Shown here in pieces: positions 10,834 to 21,956 of a stretch of 64,000 nt of DNA; the stretch's first letter is position 1, and each line of letters starts with the position of its first letter. This DNA is from Epiperipatus broadwayi (lineage: Eukaryota; Onychophora; Udeonychophora; Euonychophora; Peripatidae): the NCBI GenBank assembly GCA_028023455.1, contig JAQFVV010000316.1, forward strand, positions 688,783 to 752,782. Direction: 5' to 3'. The notes beneath the pieces were generated by a model. That model searched no databases, was not told the origin of the DNA, and was given only the letters and a program-made list of their open reading frames with translations. The position numbers and the translations under genes are program-made.

Positions 10834-11709
10834 ATGGAGGAACAGAAGAGAGGCGAAGTTTATAGGTCAATATGTACTCATAGTGACCAAGAAAACAATG
10901 TGAAAGATCTCATCACAGAAATGAGACAAAAATACAAAATGATGATGAACATGTTCCAAGAATTCATGAATATGACATCACAAAGACTGAACCGTTTGGA
11001 GGAAAACAGGGGTCTCCAGCAACAACATACTACCAGAACAAAAGTATTACCAGATGATGATAATCAGGGAAAGGGACAAGACCAACAAGAGCAAGGTGAT
11101 AGTCAGGTTGAATCACTGATTGATGAAGAAGTATGTAAAGATAGTCACCACTTGGACTTGTCAGTCAAACACAGAAGGCAAAGTGGAGAACAAAATTGTC
11201 GAATCATAGAGGATAGCAAGAGCACAATGACGCTTCAGACTGTGGATTTGGTAAACGAAACTGAAAAGATGGGACAAGACATTAATAATAAAATGAGTGA
11301 CTTGACTGGAGCTACTCCGATACATTTGCAGTATGCCACAGCATGTCTTCAGGTATTCAAAACCAAAATCTTAGTGGAAGAGGAGAAAATAGACCAACTA
11401 GGAAACCAAAAGATCACAAGCGAACGATTAAGACGGGCAGTGCTGCATCGGAAGACAAAACGAAACCGCCAATATCAATTCAGGCAAAGGAAGCAAGTGT
11501 GGCTGAGAGATCTGAGGCCAACTAGTGTAGTGCAGAGAGAAGTAAAAAAGTTTTTTCCAATATATAAAGGCCCTCATTTGTTAAAAAAGAAGTGTGGAAT
11601 AAGTGTTTTGTTTTGGAAAAATAATCTCAGCATAAAAAGAGAATATAATATTAGAAACAGAAACTTAAAACCTTATGTACCACCGGACCCCGGAAAATAT
11701 GCAAGTTAA
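10834..11709 (+). CDS. Coiled-coil (gag-like) head fused to an integrase C-terminal tail
   Basis: 291 codons with ATG in good context (aaaaATGG). Residues 20-60 are charged and helical with heptad-like spacing (NNVKDLITEM, NMFQEFMNM, RLNRLEE), as in the N-terminus of some Gag proteins; no zinc knuckle is seen. From about residue 135-150 the protein follows the last ~140 residues of the element 1 Pol: INNKMSDLTG matches INNTMNESTG, VKKFFPIYKGP matches FKKFFPLYSGP, and LKPYVPPDPGK is identical. The catalytic integrase core and everything before it are absent, and the GPY motif has become GPH. An internal deletion joining gag to the end of pol in frame would explain it. The frame has stayed open despite heavy divergence, which may mean selection. 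Activity as an integrase is excluded by the missing core; a structural or DNA/chromatin-binding role is inference. Confidence 0.8.
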   Translation: MEEQKRGEVYRSICTHSDQENNVKDLITEMRQKYKMMMNMFQEFMNMTSQRLNRLEENRGLQQQHTTRTKVLPDDDNQGKGQDQQEQGDSQVESLIDEEVCKDSHHLDLSVKHRRQSGEQNCRIIEDSKSTMTLQTVDLVNETEKMGQDINNKMSDLTGATPIHLQYATACLQVFKTKILVEEEKIDQLGNQKITSERLRRAVLHRKTKRNRQYQFRQRKQVWLRDLRPTSVVQREVKKFFPIYKGPHLLKKKCGISVLFWKNNLSIKREYNIRNRNLKPYVPPDPGKYAS

Positions 11710-12248
11710 AAATAGATACATACCATGTTAGACTAAATACAACACAGACCCGATTTAAGACAGAAGATTGAATTATGGATAAACCATTAGATATAATAAA
11801 GTAAAGAAAACACCGTAGGTAGCAACAAATTAAATATTACAGCAAATAAAGAGTAGGCTTGAACTCACCTGGCACAAAATTCTTACCTCTGACCTGAAGC
11901 AACAGCATTTTTTTTAACATTTTTTTTTTGCTCACTAACTATTGGGAAATGAAGCAATGGATCTGAAGCCCGATCCATGCTTCACATCTTCCTATAAACT
12001 TAATTAATATTGTAGACCTAAATTAAGTTTATAGTCCAATATCAGCAGGGTTTTGCATTAGAGTTAAAAATAATTATGCTTATTAAATGTGTATTACATT
12101 TAAATATTTTGTTTTAAATAAATTTCATTCTATTAATAAAAATTGCTTAACCTATTAGTCAAACATATATATACATCTAGCGTATATATATGAGTTAATG
12201 CAAAATTCTGCTGAAATAAAATGCTTATTCTACTATAAAAAAATAATA
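11710..12248 (+). other. Element 2 3' interior, with small inverted-repeat insert
   Basis: Non-coding. Holds an imperfect hairpin GAAGCAATGGATC/GATCCATGCTTC (about 11951-11983) and an AAACTTAATT/AATTAAGTTT stem just after it. 12043-12213 is bounded by 18-bp inverted repeats (CAGCAGGGTTTTGCATTA and its complement with two mismatches), like a short MITE. No convincing polypurine tract stands before the 3' LTR. Confidence 0.4.
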
Positions 12249-14071
12249 ATATATTGTTGTTAAAATTTTGTTAAAATATTTAGTATGATTTGATTTTGAG
12301 ATAAGCCTGCCAACATTTTCTAAAAGAATGTATAGTTTTAATTAGTGAGCCATTCAAGTGTAATTAAAGATGGCCTTCTCTTTCTTTCTTTTTAATTAAG
12401 AGAATTCAAACTTTGAAGTAAGAAAGTTAGAGTAAAAAAGTTAAAGTTATTTTTAGAAAGTGTTGCTTTGAAACAAAGGAGCATGGGGAGGCTTATCAAG
12501 ATCTCAGATCATACAAACAATAGAAGGTAGCTGACAGAGAGGGTATAAATAGAAGGGAGAACAAAAGATTGATTATTCAGATTTTTCTTTTTGAAGAATT
12601 CACATTATTCAGATTTTTCCTTTTGAAGGATTCAGTTGATTCTGATTTTCCTTGTGAAGGTGATTCTTTCAGAGTTTGCTATTGCAAGATTGATTCAGAT
12701 TTTGCTATTGCAAGGTGCATTCAGATTTCTCTTAGGAGAACTCTGTCAGATTTTGTTCGTGATTTTATTCCCAAAAGTCTACAACTGTTGTCTACAAATC
12801 ATGAAGAAGTTTGAACCTGCTCAAGCTAAAAATCATATAAGTTTGATAGATTCTACTATGCTCGGCTAGGCAAATAAATAGCTTTGCCTATCGCCGAGGT
12901 TCCGGAATACCATTCAAAATGCCTTAATATCCACTCAATAGTCATCTGAACTCTGTGCCGTGTCTGGAGAACTTTTCGTGAAACCATACTACATATTTTC
13001 ATTGTCCGGACAACTACATCTCGACGGTCGGATCAAGCCACGAACGCCGTAGGGAACATGACCAAGGAAAAAGGACGGTAATCGTATCTCCTCTATTGAA
13101 CTATTTCTTATGCTACCTTTTGTTCATTTTTTTCTAATTGCTTCAGTGAATTTATATGTATTTGCTATGTAACCATTTTTATTAGACTAACCTTAAATAT
13201 ATATATTGTGTGATCATCTATCTATATGTAACCTTTTTCCCTTCGCTATTCTTCCTTACTAACCAGTGTAAATATTTAGTATTCCATTGCGGTTAAGTTT
13301 AATAGTTAATTTTTGTTCATTTAAAATCTCTTTCCAGTTTTATTTATGTTTGTTAATTAAATACGAGTCAGTTTCTTTTGTGTGCCAACTTGATCTCTTT
13401 GATAACGCCTCTTTTGTCCGCCATTAGCTTTACGTATATCTGATTTAACTATATACGTTTTAAATAATTTTTAAACACTGTTTTTAGCGCAAAGCAATTA
13501 GAAATGCTTTGCGAAAGATTCTTTTTTTATCGTACTTTATCGAGAAGATCGAGTTGACAATTTTTAATAAAATTGGGAAGAAAAGATTTAGACCGCAAAC
13601 CTATTAATCTGTTTTTATTGTCTAATTAGTTTGTTTCATTAATTTAGGGGAATAGCGGAGGCCATTAAATCATTATTCCTATTTTAAAGTCATTAATTAA
13701 AGATCTATTATTTAACTAACAAGCTTGACTTTTGCTAAATTTGTTATAAATGCTTTATTTTACTTTTCAATGATCCAGGCACGCATAACGCAAAACACAT
13801 ATTTCTTAGTACTTTTGCACATTTAACTATTTAGCTCCTTAGGATTTCCCGTCCATGTCTCTACCGCTGTTGCTAAGCTTTGTGGCCGGTTGAAAAATAA
13901 TTTATGTGTGGCTCAGATAGTGTTGTTCGGTTCATAATAGCTTCGAGACTCGACGAATAGGGCAGAGGTCATAGTATTCTTGATTTAATATCTCGCGTAT
14001 GGTTGGCCTTGAGGTACTTTCGCCTAGTATTCGAACTGGGTTAAATCAACATACATTATCTGACTGTCACA
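12249..14071 (+). repeat. 3' LTR of element 2
   Basis: Partner of 7580-9400. Same TATA box (12544-12551) and repeat block, with a disrupted version of the poly(A) hairpin. Sequence identity ends at 14071 with TGACTGTCACA. No target duplication could be matched because the left flank is covered by element 1. Confidence 0.88.
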
Positions 14072-14785
14072 CTATCTATTAACAGCTGGAAAATAAAAGA
14101 TCCAAACTAATCTGGATTGGTCAGATAGATATCAAGATGCTTCTTATAAAAACAAAAAAATCTTATAATATAATGTTTTCTCTATCATTTGTGGAGGAAA
14201 TATTATTTGAGCTGATTATGATGTATTCAAACTAATAACAGTATTGAAAGTATTCCTTCAATATATGCTCAGTTTTATAAAAAATTTAATTAAGAAAATA
14301 TCTGACTGTGGATTTTTTATGCAATGAATTAAATAAGCATTTTCTTTTGTCTACGAATTTATCAGTGTATTTGTGTTTTGCCAGTTTTTTTGGTTTTTAT
14401 GGGGTTAATTAGATTTCATTTTAACATCAACATATGTATAATATTATTTCCTTAACTACAGTAGCTATTACCATTTAAAATTAGTTTTCCCCTATCCATT
14501 GTTTTAAATTCTGTTATCTTTTTAGTATGTGCCAAATCCAGTTTCCCTTGTTTCTCTTTAAAAAAAATTAAAAGTAGGAAATGATAATAGTTCTTAGTCT
14601 ATACTTTTAGTTTGTCATGTGAATAAAATTATATAACGAAATACATAAAATATTAAAATTAAAAAAAAATAAGTTTTTTTTTTTAAAAAAGGCGTTCAAA
14701 CCTTCTGCTAAGATTTTTGGTAAATATCATTAAAAGATGAAAATATCTTTAAAAATCCTGAGTGACATAGACAGAGGAGAATGTA
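14072..14785. other. AT-rich, nothing recognised
   Basis: Low-complexity T/A runs and short purine tracts. No frame, tRNA-like box or repeat seen. Confidence 0.4.
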
Positions 14786-15052
14786 ATTAGAGGAAATTTG
14801 AACACAGAATTTCTATTCTCTTCATCTTATTTACACGACCAAATAAAAGTCAAAAAGATAAATGATTATATGTATGTGTGGAAGATGATGATCTAGACCA
14901 ACTGATGAATGCTGGTTCAGCACGAAATACATATATTGGAGATCTTTTTTTTTTGTATGTATGTGGTCATGCGTATCAGTTATATAAGATGGAGTGAATA
15001 GCTAAAGAGAGCTGCTTGAAATTCTGTGTTCGAATTTCCCATAATTATATCT
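14786..15052 (+). repeat. SINE-like repeat, family B (with inverted 3' fragment before it)
   Basis: 14868-15052 carries GCACGAAATACATATATTGG, a GGTCATGCGTATCAGT segment and GTGTTCGAATTTCCC, which resembles a Pol III B box. Related copies: 37383-37570, 39000-39165, 61685-61850 (minus) and a tail at 37060-37130. 14786-14850 is an inverted piece of the same tail (gaacacagaatttctattctc). Confidence 0.55.
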
Positions 15053-15064
15053 AGAAGTTCAATA

Positions 15065-15145
15065 TATACATTATACCTGTAGTCAATGGTAGGATCATAA
15101 TTAAGAATTGTAGGTTCAATTCTCAGTCGTTTAGCATAAATAAAA
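15065..15145 (+). repeat. tRNA-like SINE head
   Basis: TAGTCAATGGTAGGATC (A-box-like) is followed about 30 bp later by GTAGGTTCAATTCTC (B-box-like). No acceptor stem pairing, so this is a degenerate SINE and not a tRNA gene. Confidence 0.4.
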
Positions 15146-16802
15146 GTATCAGTTTAGTCAAATGAACAGAGCTATTGTGCTCAATCTACCATTATAGTGC
15201 TCAAACGTTGCACTACTCCATGAGTAATTAACATAGAATCATTATTATTATAAGATGATTATAAAAAAGGATAAACTCCTAATAATGATTTTATTTTATT
15301 TTAAAATTTTAAATATTTATTTGATTAATATAATAAAGTGTGCTTCACAAATAAATTATAAAATGAATTTGCGAAATTTTAATTACAAATATGTTAAAAT
15401 ATTTTTTTGTATTACATAACTTTTAATTATATATGAAAAAAAAAACAAACAAAATATTCAGAACTTGAAATTTCCAATTTTTTTTTAAAAGATGTATAAT
15501 GGTTAAATGATTTTAAAATTTATTTCAGTGAAACTAATTTAATTTTATTACAATTAGTTTTTTTTTTTGAAGTGATGGAGAATACTGAGATAGATTAATT
15601 TTTTCAGTTTTTTTTTTTTGCTTATCTTTTCCTGGACATTGTTTTTATTTTGGTTACTTTAATATAAAATTTATGCTAAAATTACATTGAGGTTGGCTTT
15701 GTTCTGATTAAACCTCAAATAAATTTGGATAAAGTAATTTTCAAGCGAAATCTAGTTTTTAAGATAACTAGCAATGTGATTTAGATGAAAGCTTGTAAAG
15801 GGTGTGTGTGTATGTATGTGTGCAAGAATGTCCAGTGAGGCATAACACAACATCCCAGATAATCATTAATTGTATTATGTGCTTGAGATTCAATCAGGCA
15901 AATACAGAAGATGTTTATCTCAGCCATTAAAAATTTGCATAACAATCCCATGAAGACAGTGAGGAGGATCAACTCTTAAGGCTGTCAAGTGTTAAAATCA
16001 ACAAGACATTTTTTTTTACAAATATTTCTTCTTATTTTTGGCTAGAAAAAGAGGAAAATTTTATTTAAACATTTAAAAGAAGTAATTTAGTTATGCTGTG
16101 CTTTTCTAAAATTTAAATATTTATCTTGGATATTTTTATTGAATTATTACTCTTTTTTTTTTATTTTATTCCAAACTATTTGAATAATTATTTCAGTATT
16201 TAAAAATACCTTTGTATTGGAAAATGACTAAAAAGCGTGTCTTTATTTTATACGTACTATGTATTTATTGTAATTGTATTAAAGTTGAATATAGTTAAAA
16301 GTAAACAGTTGGAAACCTTATCTGGTTTAATGGATTAAAAAGCTATTGTATTATCTCGGAAGACAAAACTGTTTATTGTATATTTAAAGTTACATTTTTT
16401 ATTAAGCAGCATTATATGTAAACTAATTACCCTTTAATGAATATTCATGCGCTATTTATATGAAAATTAAAAACGTCAAATTATTTTTTAAAAATGTAAA
16501 CATTTATTTCTAGAAACAATTTTTTTACTGCAAAGTATTAATATTATTACTTATTATCAAGTATTATTTATATACATAATTTGTGGACATGTGGGTATAT
16601 GTTTGTTGTAACAAAGGTTTTGTGCAAGATATATAGGATCTCTGACTTATTTGTGCTTTAAAAATTGTATGAATAATCATCGCAAAAAACATATTTAACT
16701 TTTGGTTTTTCTTGTCTATTTTTCTTTGGAATTAAAATGATCTTATCTATTTATAAACAATCGATAGTTAAAGCCAGATATAAAGACCTTAAACTAATAG
16801 AC
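15146..16802. other. AT-rich, nothing recognised
   Basis: No repeat partner, splice-flanked frame or RNA gene seen. 15781-15975 is slightly less AT-rich, with a GTGT-rich stretch, but has no coding pattern. Confidence 0.35.
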
Positions 16803-17270
16803 ACCATATAATCACCATTTCTTATGCTTGCTCAAGCTGTTAAAACAGGCAAAACTCTCCATACAGTAGTAACTTAGGGCAAGCCAGAGTAAACAATGAA
16901 TGCAAGAAGGTTTGTGCATGAATCCCTATCTAGTGCATACTCATCCAATATCCCCAGACTAGTTTCTAGCTTGTGGATTTCATCAGTAATAGCACTGCAT
17001 CTATATCTTAGGATTTAATGCAGGTGGCTGCTGGAGGGTTGCATAAATCCTAAGATCTAGGTGCAATGCTCTCAAATCCAAGGCTCCTCACTGATGAAAG
17101 CCACAAGCTAAAATCTAGTCTGGGGATATTGAATGAGTAGGCACTAGATAGGAATTTTATGCACAAATCTTCTTGCATCCATTGATTACTCTGGCTTGCA
17201 CTGAGTGGTATTACTATATGGAGAGTTTTTTAACAGCTTGAGCAAGCATAAAAATGGTGATCATGTGATG
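16803..17270. mobile_element. Foldback element, family F1
   Basis: Two long arms are inverted copies of each other: the left starts ATCACCATTTCTTATGCTTG, and the right ends with its near complement before ATCATGTGATG. Both arms carry GCACTAGATAGG-type and TGATGAAAGCCACAAGCT-type segments, joined by a short centre near GGTGGCTGCTGG. No coding capacity. Other F1 copies or pieces: 17463-17672, 24955-25235, 25484-25555, 47608-47880, 54831-55294, 61182-61375. Confidence 0.75.
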
Positions 17271-17462
17271 CTTAGTTGTTTAATACCAATTCTGCCTAAT
17301 AGGATAGTGGTGCCTATTGTTATTAAAGAACCAAAGATACCAAAATGTATATATACTGAACTGAGTTCAGACTTATGTGAGTATATAAGCTAATGAGCTT
17401 GGATTAAAAATATTATTATATTTTCAGTTTTAAACTTATAATTTTATAGTTAAGTAGAGATA

Positions 17463-17672
17463 AAAGATGGCTGTTGGAGAGTTGCATTATATCTAAGATC
17501 AAGGTACAGTGCTCTCAGATCCAAGGCTCTTCATTGAAAGCCACAAGTTAGAAACTAGTCTAGGAATATTGGAAAAGTAGACACTAGATAGGTATTTTAT
17601 GCACAAATCTTTTTACATCCATTGATTACTTTGGCTTGCACTGAGTGACCCTATCATATGGGAGTTTTGCCT
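17463..17672. repeat. F1 right-arm fragment
   Basis: Single arm from GATGGCTGTTGGAGAG to GGGAGTTTTGCCTG, matching the right arm of 17030-17235 with many substitutions. It lies about 190 bp from the complete copy. Confidence 0.65.
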
Positions 17673-17679
17673 GTTATAA

Positions 17680-17765
17680 AGACCTTGTGATGTAGTGGTT
17701 AGTATATCTGCCTTCCATGACCATGGTGTAGGTTTCAAATCAATATTAGGTATAATTTAAAATGT
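17680..17765 (+). repeat. tRNA-derived SINE fragment
   Basis: TGTGATGTAGTGGTTAGTAT fits a Pol III A box of tRNA type, and GTAGGTTTCAAATCAA a B box, with the usual spacing. Not an intact tRNA. Confidence 0.5.
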
Positions 17766-18138
17766 TTTTCAGTAGTTCTCAGTAAATTGGTATTTAGTGC
17801 AGTCAGCCATAAAGTAAAATAAGGAAGAAAAATCTTAAATCTTTACTACTTTACATTTGACTACAATGATGGGTAGTGTCTCATGCTGTGCCTTTGATGA
17901 CCATTAGAGAGATTTTAACCTTGCAGTGTTTATATGTAGAGACTGAATTACCCCTTTTATCTTTTAATGAAGAAGAAAACTACAATTTTTTTATACATTA
18001 TGTATTATTGTCAGAAAACAAATTGATAAAATTCAATAAAAAAGTAAAAATTATATAGATAAAAACATTAATGTGGGATGAGCTAATAGCAAACATTTAG
18101 ATAAATTGATAATTAATTGTAAGATGAAAGATGATATA
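17766..18138. other. No clear feature
   Basis: Probably eroded sequence of the Penelope-like element that follows, but no reverse transcriptase motif can be read in any frame. Confidence 0.3.
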
Positions 18139-18484
18139 AAATATAAGAGAGGAATAGTTTATAAAATTTAGATGTAATTTTTGTAATATGGTTTACTATG
18201 GCCAGACATCAAAGCAATTGGGAGAAAGAGCTAAAGAACATAATGATGCTATTGTTAGGAAAGATGATAGATCTGCGTTATATGTTCATTATTTGCAGTA
18301 CGGACATAAAATAAATTGTATTGATAATATAAGTGTTCTTGATTATATTAAAAATGTTAATAGATGTAAAATATATAAAACAAACTATATCATGTATAAT
18401 AAAAACAACTTTATGAATATATACAAAACATCCATTAAGTTAAATAATGAGTGGTTAATGGTTAAAGAATGGATAGTTAATTAA
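18139..18484 (+). pseudogene. Penelope-like element, C-terminal GIY-YIG endonuclease fragment
   Basis: The 98-codon frame from 18188 begins MVYYGQTSKQLGERAKEHND and continues with SALYVHYLQYGHKI. The VYYGQT core, the arginine in LGERAKEH and the later H.L..GH are the pattern of the GIY-YIG nuclease carried at the C-terminus of Penelope-like retroelements. CNFC (18173-18184), just before the first methionine, is the cysteine pair often found upstream of this domain. The preceding codons (18139-18168, KYKRGIVYKI) fit the same protein but lie in another frame, so there is a one-base frameshift near 18169. No RT domain is left. A 5'-truncated or eroded copy is the simplest reading. Confidence 0.72.
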
Positions 18485-18861
18485 TTAATATATATGGATA
18501 TATATCCATTCAATATATATAACAGAGTAATTTTGTAGTAGAATTGAGAAAAAAATCACATAATAGATGTCAAATATCCATTTGTTTATCTGTCTTCTCT
18601 CATGTATTGGTATAGATGTCGCTGTATGCGCTTTAAATTGTGAAGTCATATTGAAAAGGGCAAAAAACATAATTTGCCGATAAAGGCTTTTCTGTGATAA
18701 TTTTATAATTTGTAATCTTTGTTGCTTGTATATATGTATTTTTAAACATATTTGACTATTGTATAACATGATAATTAGTAAATCCAGCCCAGATGAAGTG
18801 TTGAAATTTCCCCCCAAGTTATAAGTAAATTTTAAATTTTAACAATTCAGCTAGTCATCTA
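18485..18861. other. AT-rich, nothing recognised
   Basis: A minus-strand frame of 110 codons (18485-18817) has no recognisable motif and AT-driven composition; not accepted as a gene. Confidence 0.35.
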
Positions 18862-18973
18862 GTTTTTTTTTCCATGTGTCATAGCATCGGCCGGGATGCG
18901 AACCCACAACCGTCTGCAACCAACTACTTGCTTGCATGGTGACTGTGATACCTCTCGGCTAACAATGCAAGAC
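18862..18973 (-). repeat. tRNA-derived SINE, family A
   Basis: Read on the minus strand: TTAGCCGAGAGGTATCAC (A-box region), then GTGGGTTCGCATCCCGG (good B box), then GATGCTATGACACATGG and a poly(A) tail seen as the T run at 18862. Sister copies are at 38171-38278 (+) and 59225-59338 (-), with more diverged relatives at 54327-54427 and 60570-60681. Confidence 0.75.
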
Positions 18974-19317
18974 AACTGGTTTGTAAATGGTTATTTTAAT
19001 ATTTTTAGTATAGTTAATAAAAATCCCCAGTTAATTAAGTTTGTCAAGTGACTATTGATTCAACAATAAAAAAATAAAATACAATTGTAAAATGATATAT
19101 CTTTCATCCCTTGTGGTGGAGATGACAAACTCTGATAGTCATTAAATCCATGATTTATTTTTTCCTTAAAGTATATATAATCCCAATGAAACTAACATCA
19201 CAGCATACACATAAATAACTCAAAGCAGATATTGGCAAAAGTGGAAATAATCATGACATGGTAACTTATTCATTTTAAAAACGGTTTTGGGGAAAATAGA
19301 TGTCACTTCTGTATAGT
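18974..19317. other. No clear feature
   Basis: AT-rich single-copy-like sequence with no repeat partner in the window. Confidence 0.3.
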
Positions 19318-19500
19318 GTATAATGAGTAAGTTGTGGAAATGGGATGGAGCAGGATAGAAAAAAATATGGGAAAAACTTAGGTTGTGGAATGGAAAGGTT
19401 AAGTGACTAACATGTTCTCTGGCCATAGTGGCTGAGAGATTCCTGACTCCATATAAAGAGAAATCACAGTACATCACATCCCATCACAGTAGGTTAAGAG
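19318..19500 (+). repeat. LINE 3' end (truncated copy)
   Basis: GTGGAAATGGGATGGAGCAGG, then GAGAGATTCCTGACTCC, then a CATCACATCCCATCAC tail. It matches the 3' ends at 41870-42060 (+) and 47365-47607 (-). All three end in a short CATCA/CACAT simple repeat, typical of a LINE that uses a microsatellite tail. Confidence 0.65.
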
Positions 19501-19879
19501 AGCAAAAACATATTCATATATATACACTTGTTATAGATCTGTACAACTTATAAGGTTGAGAGCTTGGATTTAAAATCTAGGTGATTAAAATTTCAGATCA
19601 TTAATTTTTTTTAGCATCCATGAAATCCATGCATAATCAGTATGGTCTTATAAAGGTGAAATATTTCTAAACTGATCATGGAAGTCTGCCTTATATTCTG
19701 ATATCTCTGTCTTTTTTAAGTTTAGGTTGTGGTATATTAAGGAGTCAATTCTGCATATAAAGAAATTAGACAAAATATCAGAAACATTAATGATATTTTC
19801 ATTAAAATGGTGTATGGTCATCCTTTTCACTAAGAATGGCATTATTTTATATAGATATAATTATATAATATTTGATAAT
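19501..19879. other. No clear feature
   Basis: AT-rich. Short frames on both strands overlap each other and carry no motif. Confidence 0.3.
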
Positions 19880-20090
19880 AGATGGACAATTGAAATTTTA
19901 AACTGGATTTCAAGAGATTGTAAAAGACTCAGAAAGAGACCACATGTGAGATGGATGGATGAAATAAGAAAGTGTGCAGGGGTGATGTGGAGAAGAGAAG
20001 CTAAAGATAGGAAAAGATGGATTGAACTTGGAGAGACCTTCATCCTGCAGTGGATTGATAATGGTTGATGATGATGATGATATTATTTGA
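19880..20090 (+). pseudogene. C-terminal end of an RTE/BovB-type LINE ORF
   Basis: The last ~55 codons of the open frame ending at 20068 read KRPHVRWMDEIRKCAG, then WRREAKDRKRWIELGE and a final Q-W. R-P..RW.D-I...AG..W...A.DR..W..LGE is the conserved C-terminus of RTE-clade LINE reverse transcriptases. The stop is followed by TGATGATGATGATGATAT, the kind of triplet tail RTE elements leave at their 3' end. Everything upstream is missing, as expected for a 5'-truncated insertion. The upstream part of the frame (19727-19880) shows no LINE motif. Confidence 0.7.
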
Positions 20091-20837
20091 GGAATATTTA
20101 CAAAAATATTAACCATTTCTTATTGAAAAAGCACTACTTTTTGAGATAAGTCACTGGAGATTATTAACCATTAAATAACCAAACCACCATTTAAAGATTT
20201 TCTTATTAAATAATTTGATAAAAAGTTAATCATCACTTTATAACTATTTCTATCATTTCCCCCTAGTATATTTTAAAATATTAATAAAAAAGATGCAAAA
20301 ACATTTCATATTAAAAATTATATCTAAGTAAAGCTTTTATCTCTTAATTTAACCAGTCATTCTTTTGTTTTATCTATTCTTTAATGATTTTTTTTATGTA
20401 TAATATTGTACTTCATTAACACATTAATTACAAAACTGCTGTATCTAACCATTTTTTATAAGTACAGATTTCTTATTACATATTATTACAATCTAAAAAA
20501 AATGAAATAGCCTTTACATAGCCCACTACAATACATAGGTTTCACCCAATAGTTCTTTTTAAAAGTAATAGGGAAGAAGAGGCCATTAATCACTAGCTTG
20601 CTAATTGCCACATGGTGAAAGTTTGGATGTTTTTATATTTTTGTTTACCCTCTGGCTAAAAATAGATGTGTACCACTTACTAATCAATTTTGGATAGTTA
20701 GTGAGTTTAGTTATGGTTGATTATCTGAAAGATAAAAATTTTAACCTGGTTAAAATTTGGAACAGTTTCAAGTTTACTGGCATGAGTATAAACGAGTTTA
20801 TAGGTATGGTAAGCAAACATATGCTATTAGTATTTTT
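20091..20837. other. AT-rich, nothing recognised
   Basis: No frames, tRNA boxes or paired repeats seen. Confidence 0.3.
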
Positions 20838-21092
20838 ATATTGGACTATTTCCATCATCTAATATATGTATTTAATGCCTTTAAAAAAATTAACTTTATT
20901 TAAACATACAAAATACACTCAACTGTTAGTAATAGCGCATCAAACAGGTTAGTATATGCACAATGTTTGGAGTGGTGTTGATGTGCTATTACTAACAGTT
21001 GAATGTAATTGGAACATTTAAATAAAGTTACATTTTTCTAAAGACATTCAATACATATATTAGATGATGGAAATAGTCCAATACAAATATAC
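20838..21092. mobile_element. Foldback element, family F2
   Basis: Inverted arms: TTGGACTATTTCCATCATCTAA at the left, its near complement at the right. The inner arms hold ACTTTATTTAAA and AACTGTTAGTAATAGC with complements, around a ~50-bp centre. Other F2 copies: 27395-27763 (complete), 33045-33160 and 58860-59055 (parts). Confidence 0.7.
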
Positions 21093-21815
21093 AACTAGAA
21101 CACCATTATTACAAACCTTCAGGAAACCATATGTTATCATTTTAATATTCAGCTTATAAGGTGATGTTTTTAGAAAAGTCATTATTATATTATTATAATG
21201 CCTGCTTACTTAGTTTTTGATATAAAAAATAATATATAAAAGCAATTTCCTTGCTGACAAAGAAGCTGCAAAAACCAAAACAATTAAATGGGCCGAGCAC
21301 TTTCGAGGTCTTCCCTCACATTCATGACCAACATAAGTTATAAATCATTTATGTAATGTTGCTAACTAATAAAATATGCAAATGTGAATGCAAAGTCAAA
21401 TGAAAAGTAAACAACTGAGAAAAGATTAAAAATAGTAGATGTGAGATAAATGTTACAATTAATTATTATTTGTATTTTTAAATTGATATTTGAATCTTTA
21501 AAAGTTATATCCGGCTTATGATCTTTGTTTTATTCTAAAAAACAATAGTGTAGAACATAATTTTTTGGTTAAACTCATCCAATTATTTAGTAATAGAAAA
21601 GTTACATAGCTTACTTAAAAATATGAAGATAAATTTTATTTTATGATCTGATTCAGATTTTAAATAGCTTCAAAAGTTTAAAAAGAAGACTTTTAGAACA
21701 GTTGACTTTCTAATGGATTTAAATTTTTTATTTACTTGCATTTTGTAAATCGATCAAGTTTTAAATTTCAAGATTGTTATCTTTTAGCATTAAAAAAATC
21801 CACCTGCACCATTTA
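21093..21815. other. AT-rich, nothing recognised
   Basis: No supported feature. Confidence 0.3.
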
Positions 21816-21956
21816 TATGAAATAGCAAATCACCTCAAATGTTAAGCAATTTTCAGCTGCACCATTGTCAAATAAACGTTTAGAGTTCTAAACGTTTATT
21901 TCACAGAGGGCACTGTTGAAAATTTTTTAACATTTGAGGTGATTTGATATTTCAGA
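21816..21956. repeat. Small foldback hairpin
   Basis: Outer arms GAAATAGCAAATCACCTC and AGGTGATTTGATATTTC enclose a perfect core: AAATAAACGTTTAGA (21870-21884), two bases, then its exact complement (21887-21901). Only one copy in the window. Confidence 0.6.

Larger units (their letters stand above)
7580..14071 (+). mobile_element. Element 2: non-autonomous LTR retrotransposon
   Basis: Direct repeats 7580-9400 and 12249-14071 (about 1.82 kb, about 20 differences by eye, so roughly 1 percent diverged) flank a 2.85-kb interior with one plus-strand frame. Both repeats end in TGACTGTCACA. No protease, reverse transcriptase or RNase H sequence is present, so any movement needs enzymes from another element. 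The left end of the first repeat is exactly the right end of element 1, so the true LTR may extend further left and have been cut by that insertion. The LTRs show no obvious sequence relation to those of element 1. Confidence 0.85.

Noticed and set aside
9385-10870. Minus-strand frames in the element 2 leader
   Set aside because: Lysine/isoleucine/phenylalanine-rich frames typical of AT-rich non-coding DNA.
18485-18817. 110-codon minus-strand gene
   Set aside because: AT-driven composition, no motif, no promoter or splice context.
18862-18973. True tRNA gene
   Set aside because: A good B box, but no seven-base acceptor stem and an A-rich tail; fits a SINE.
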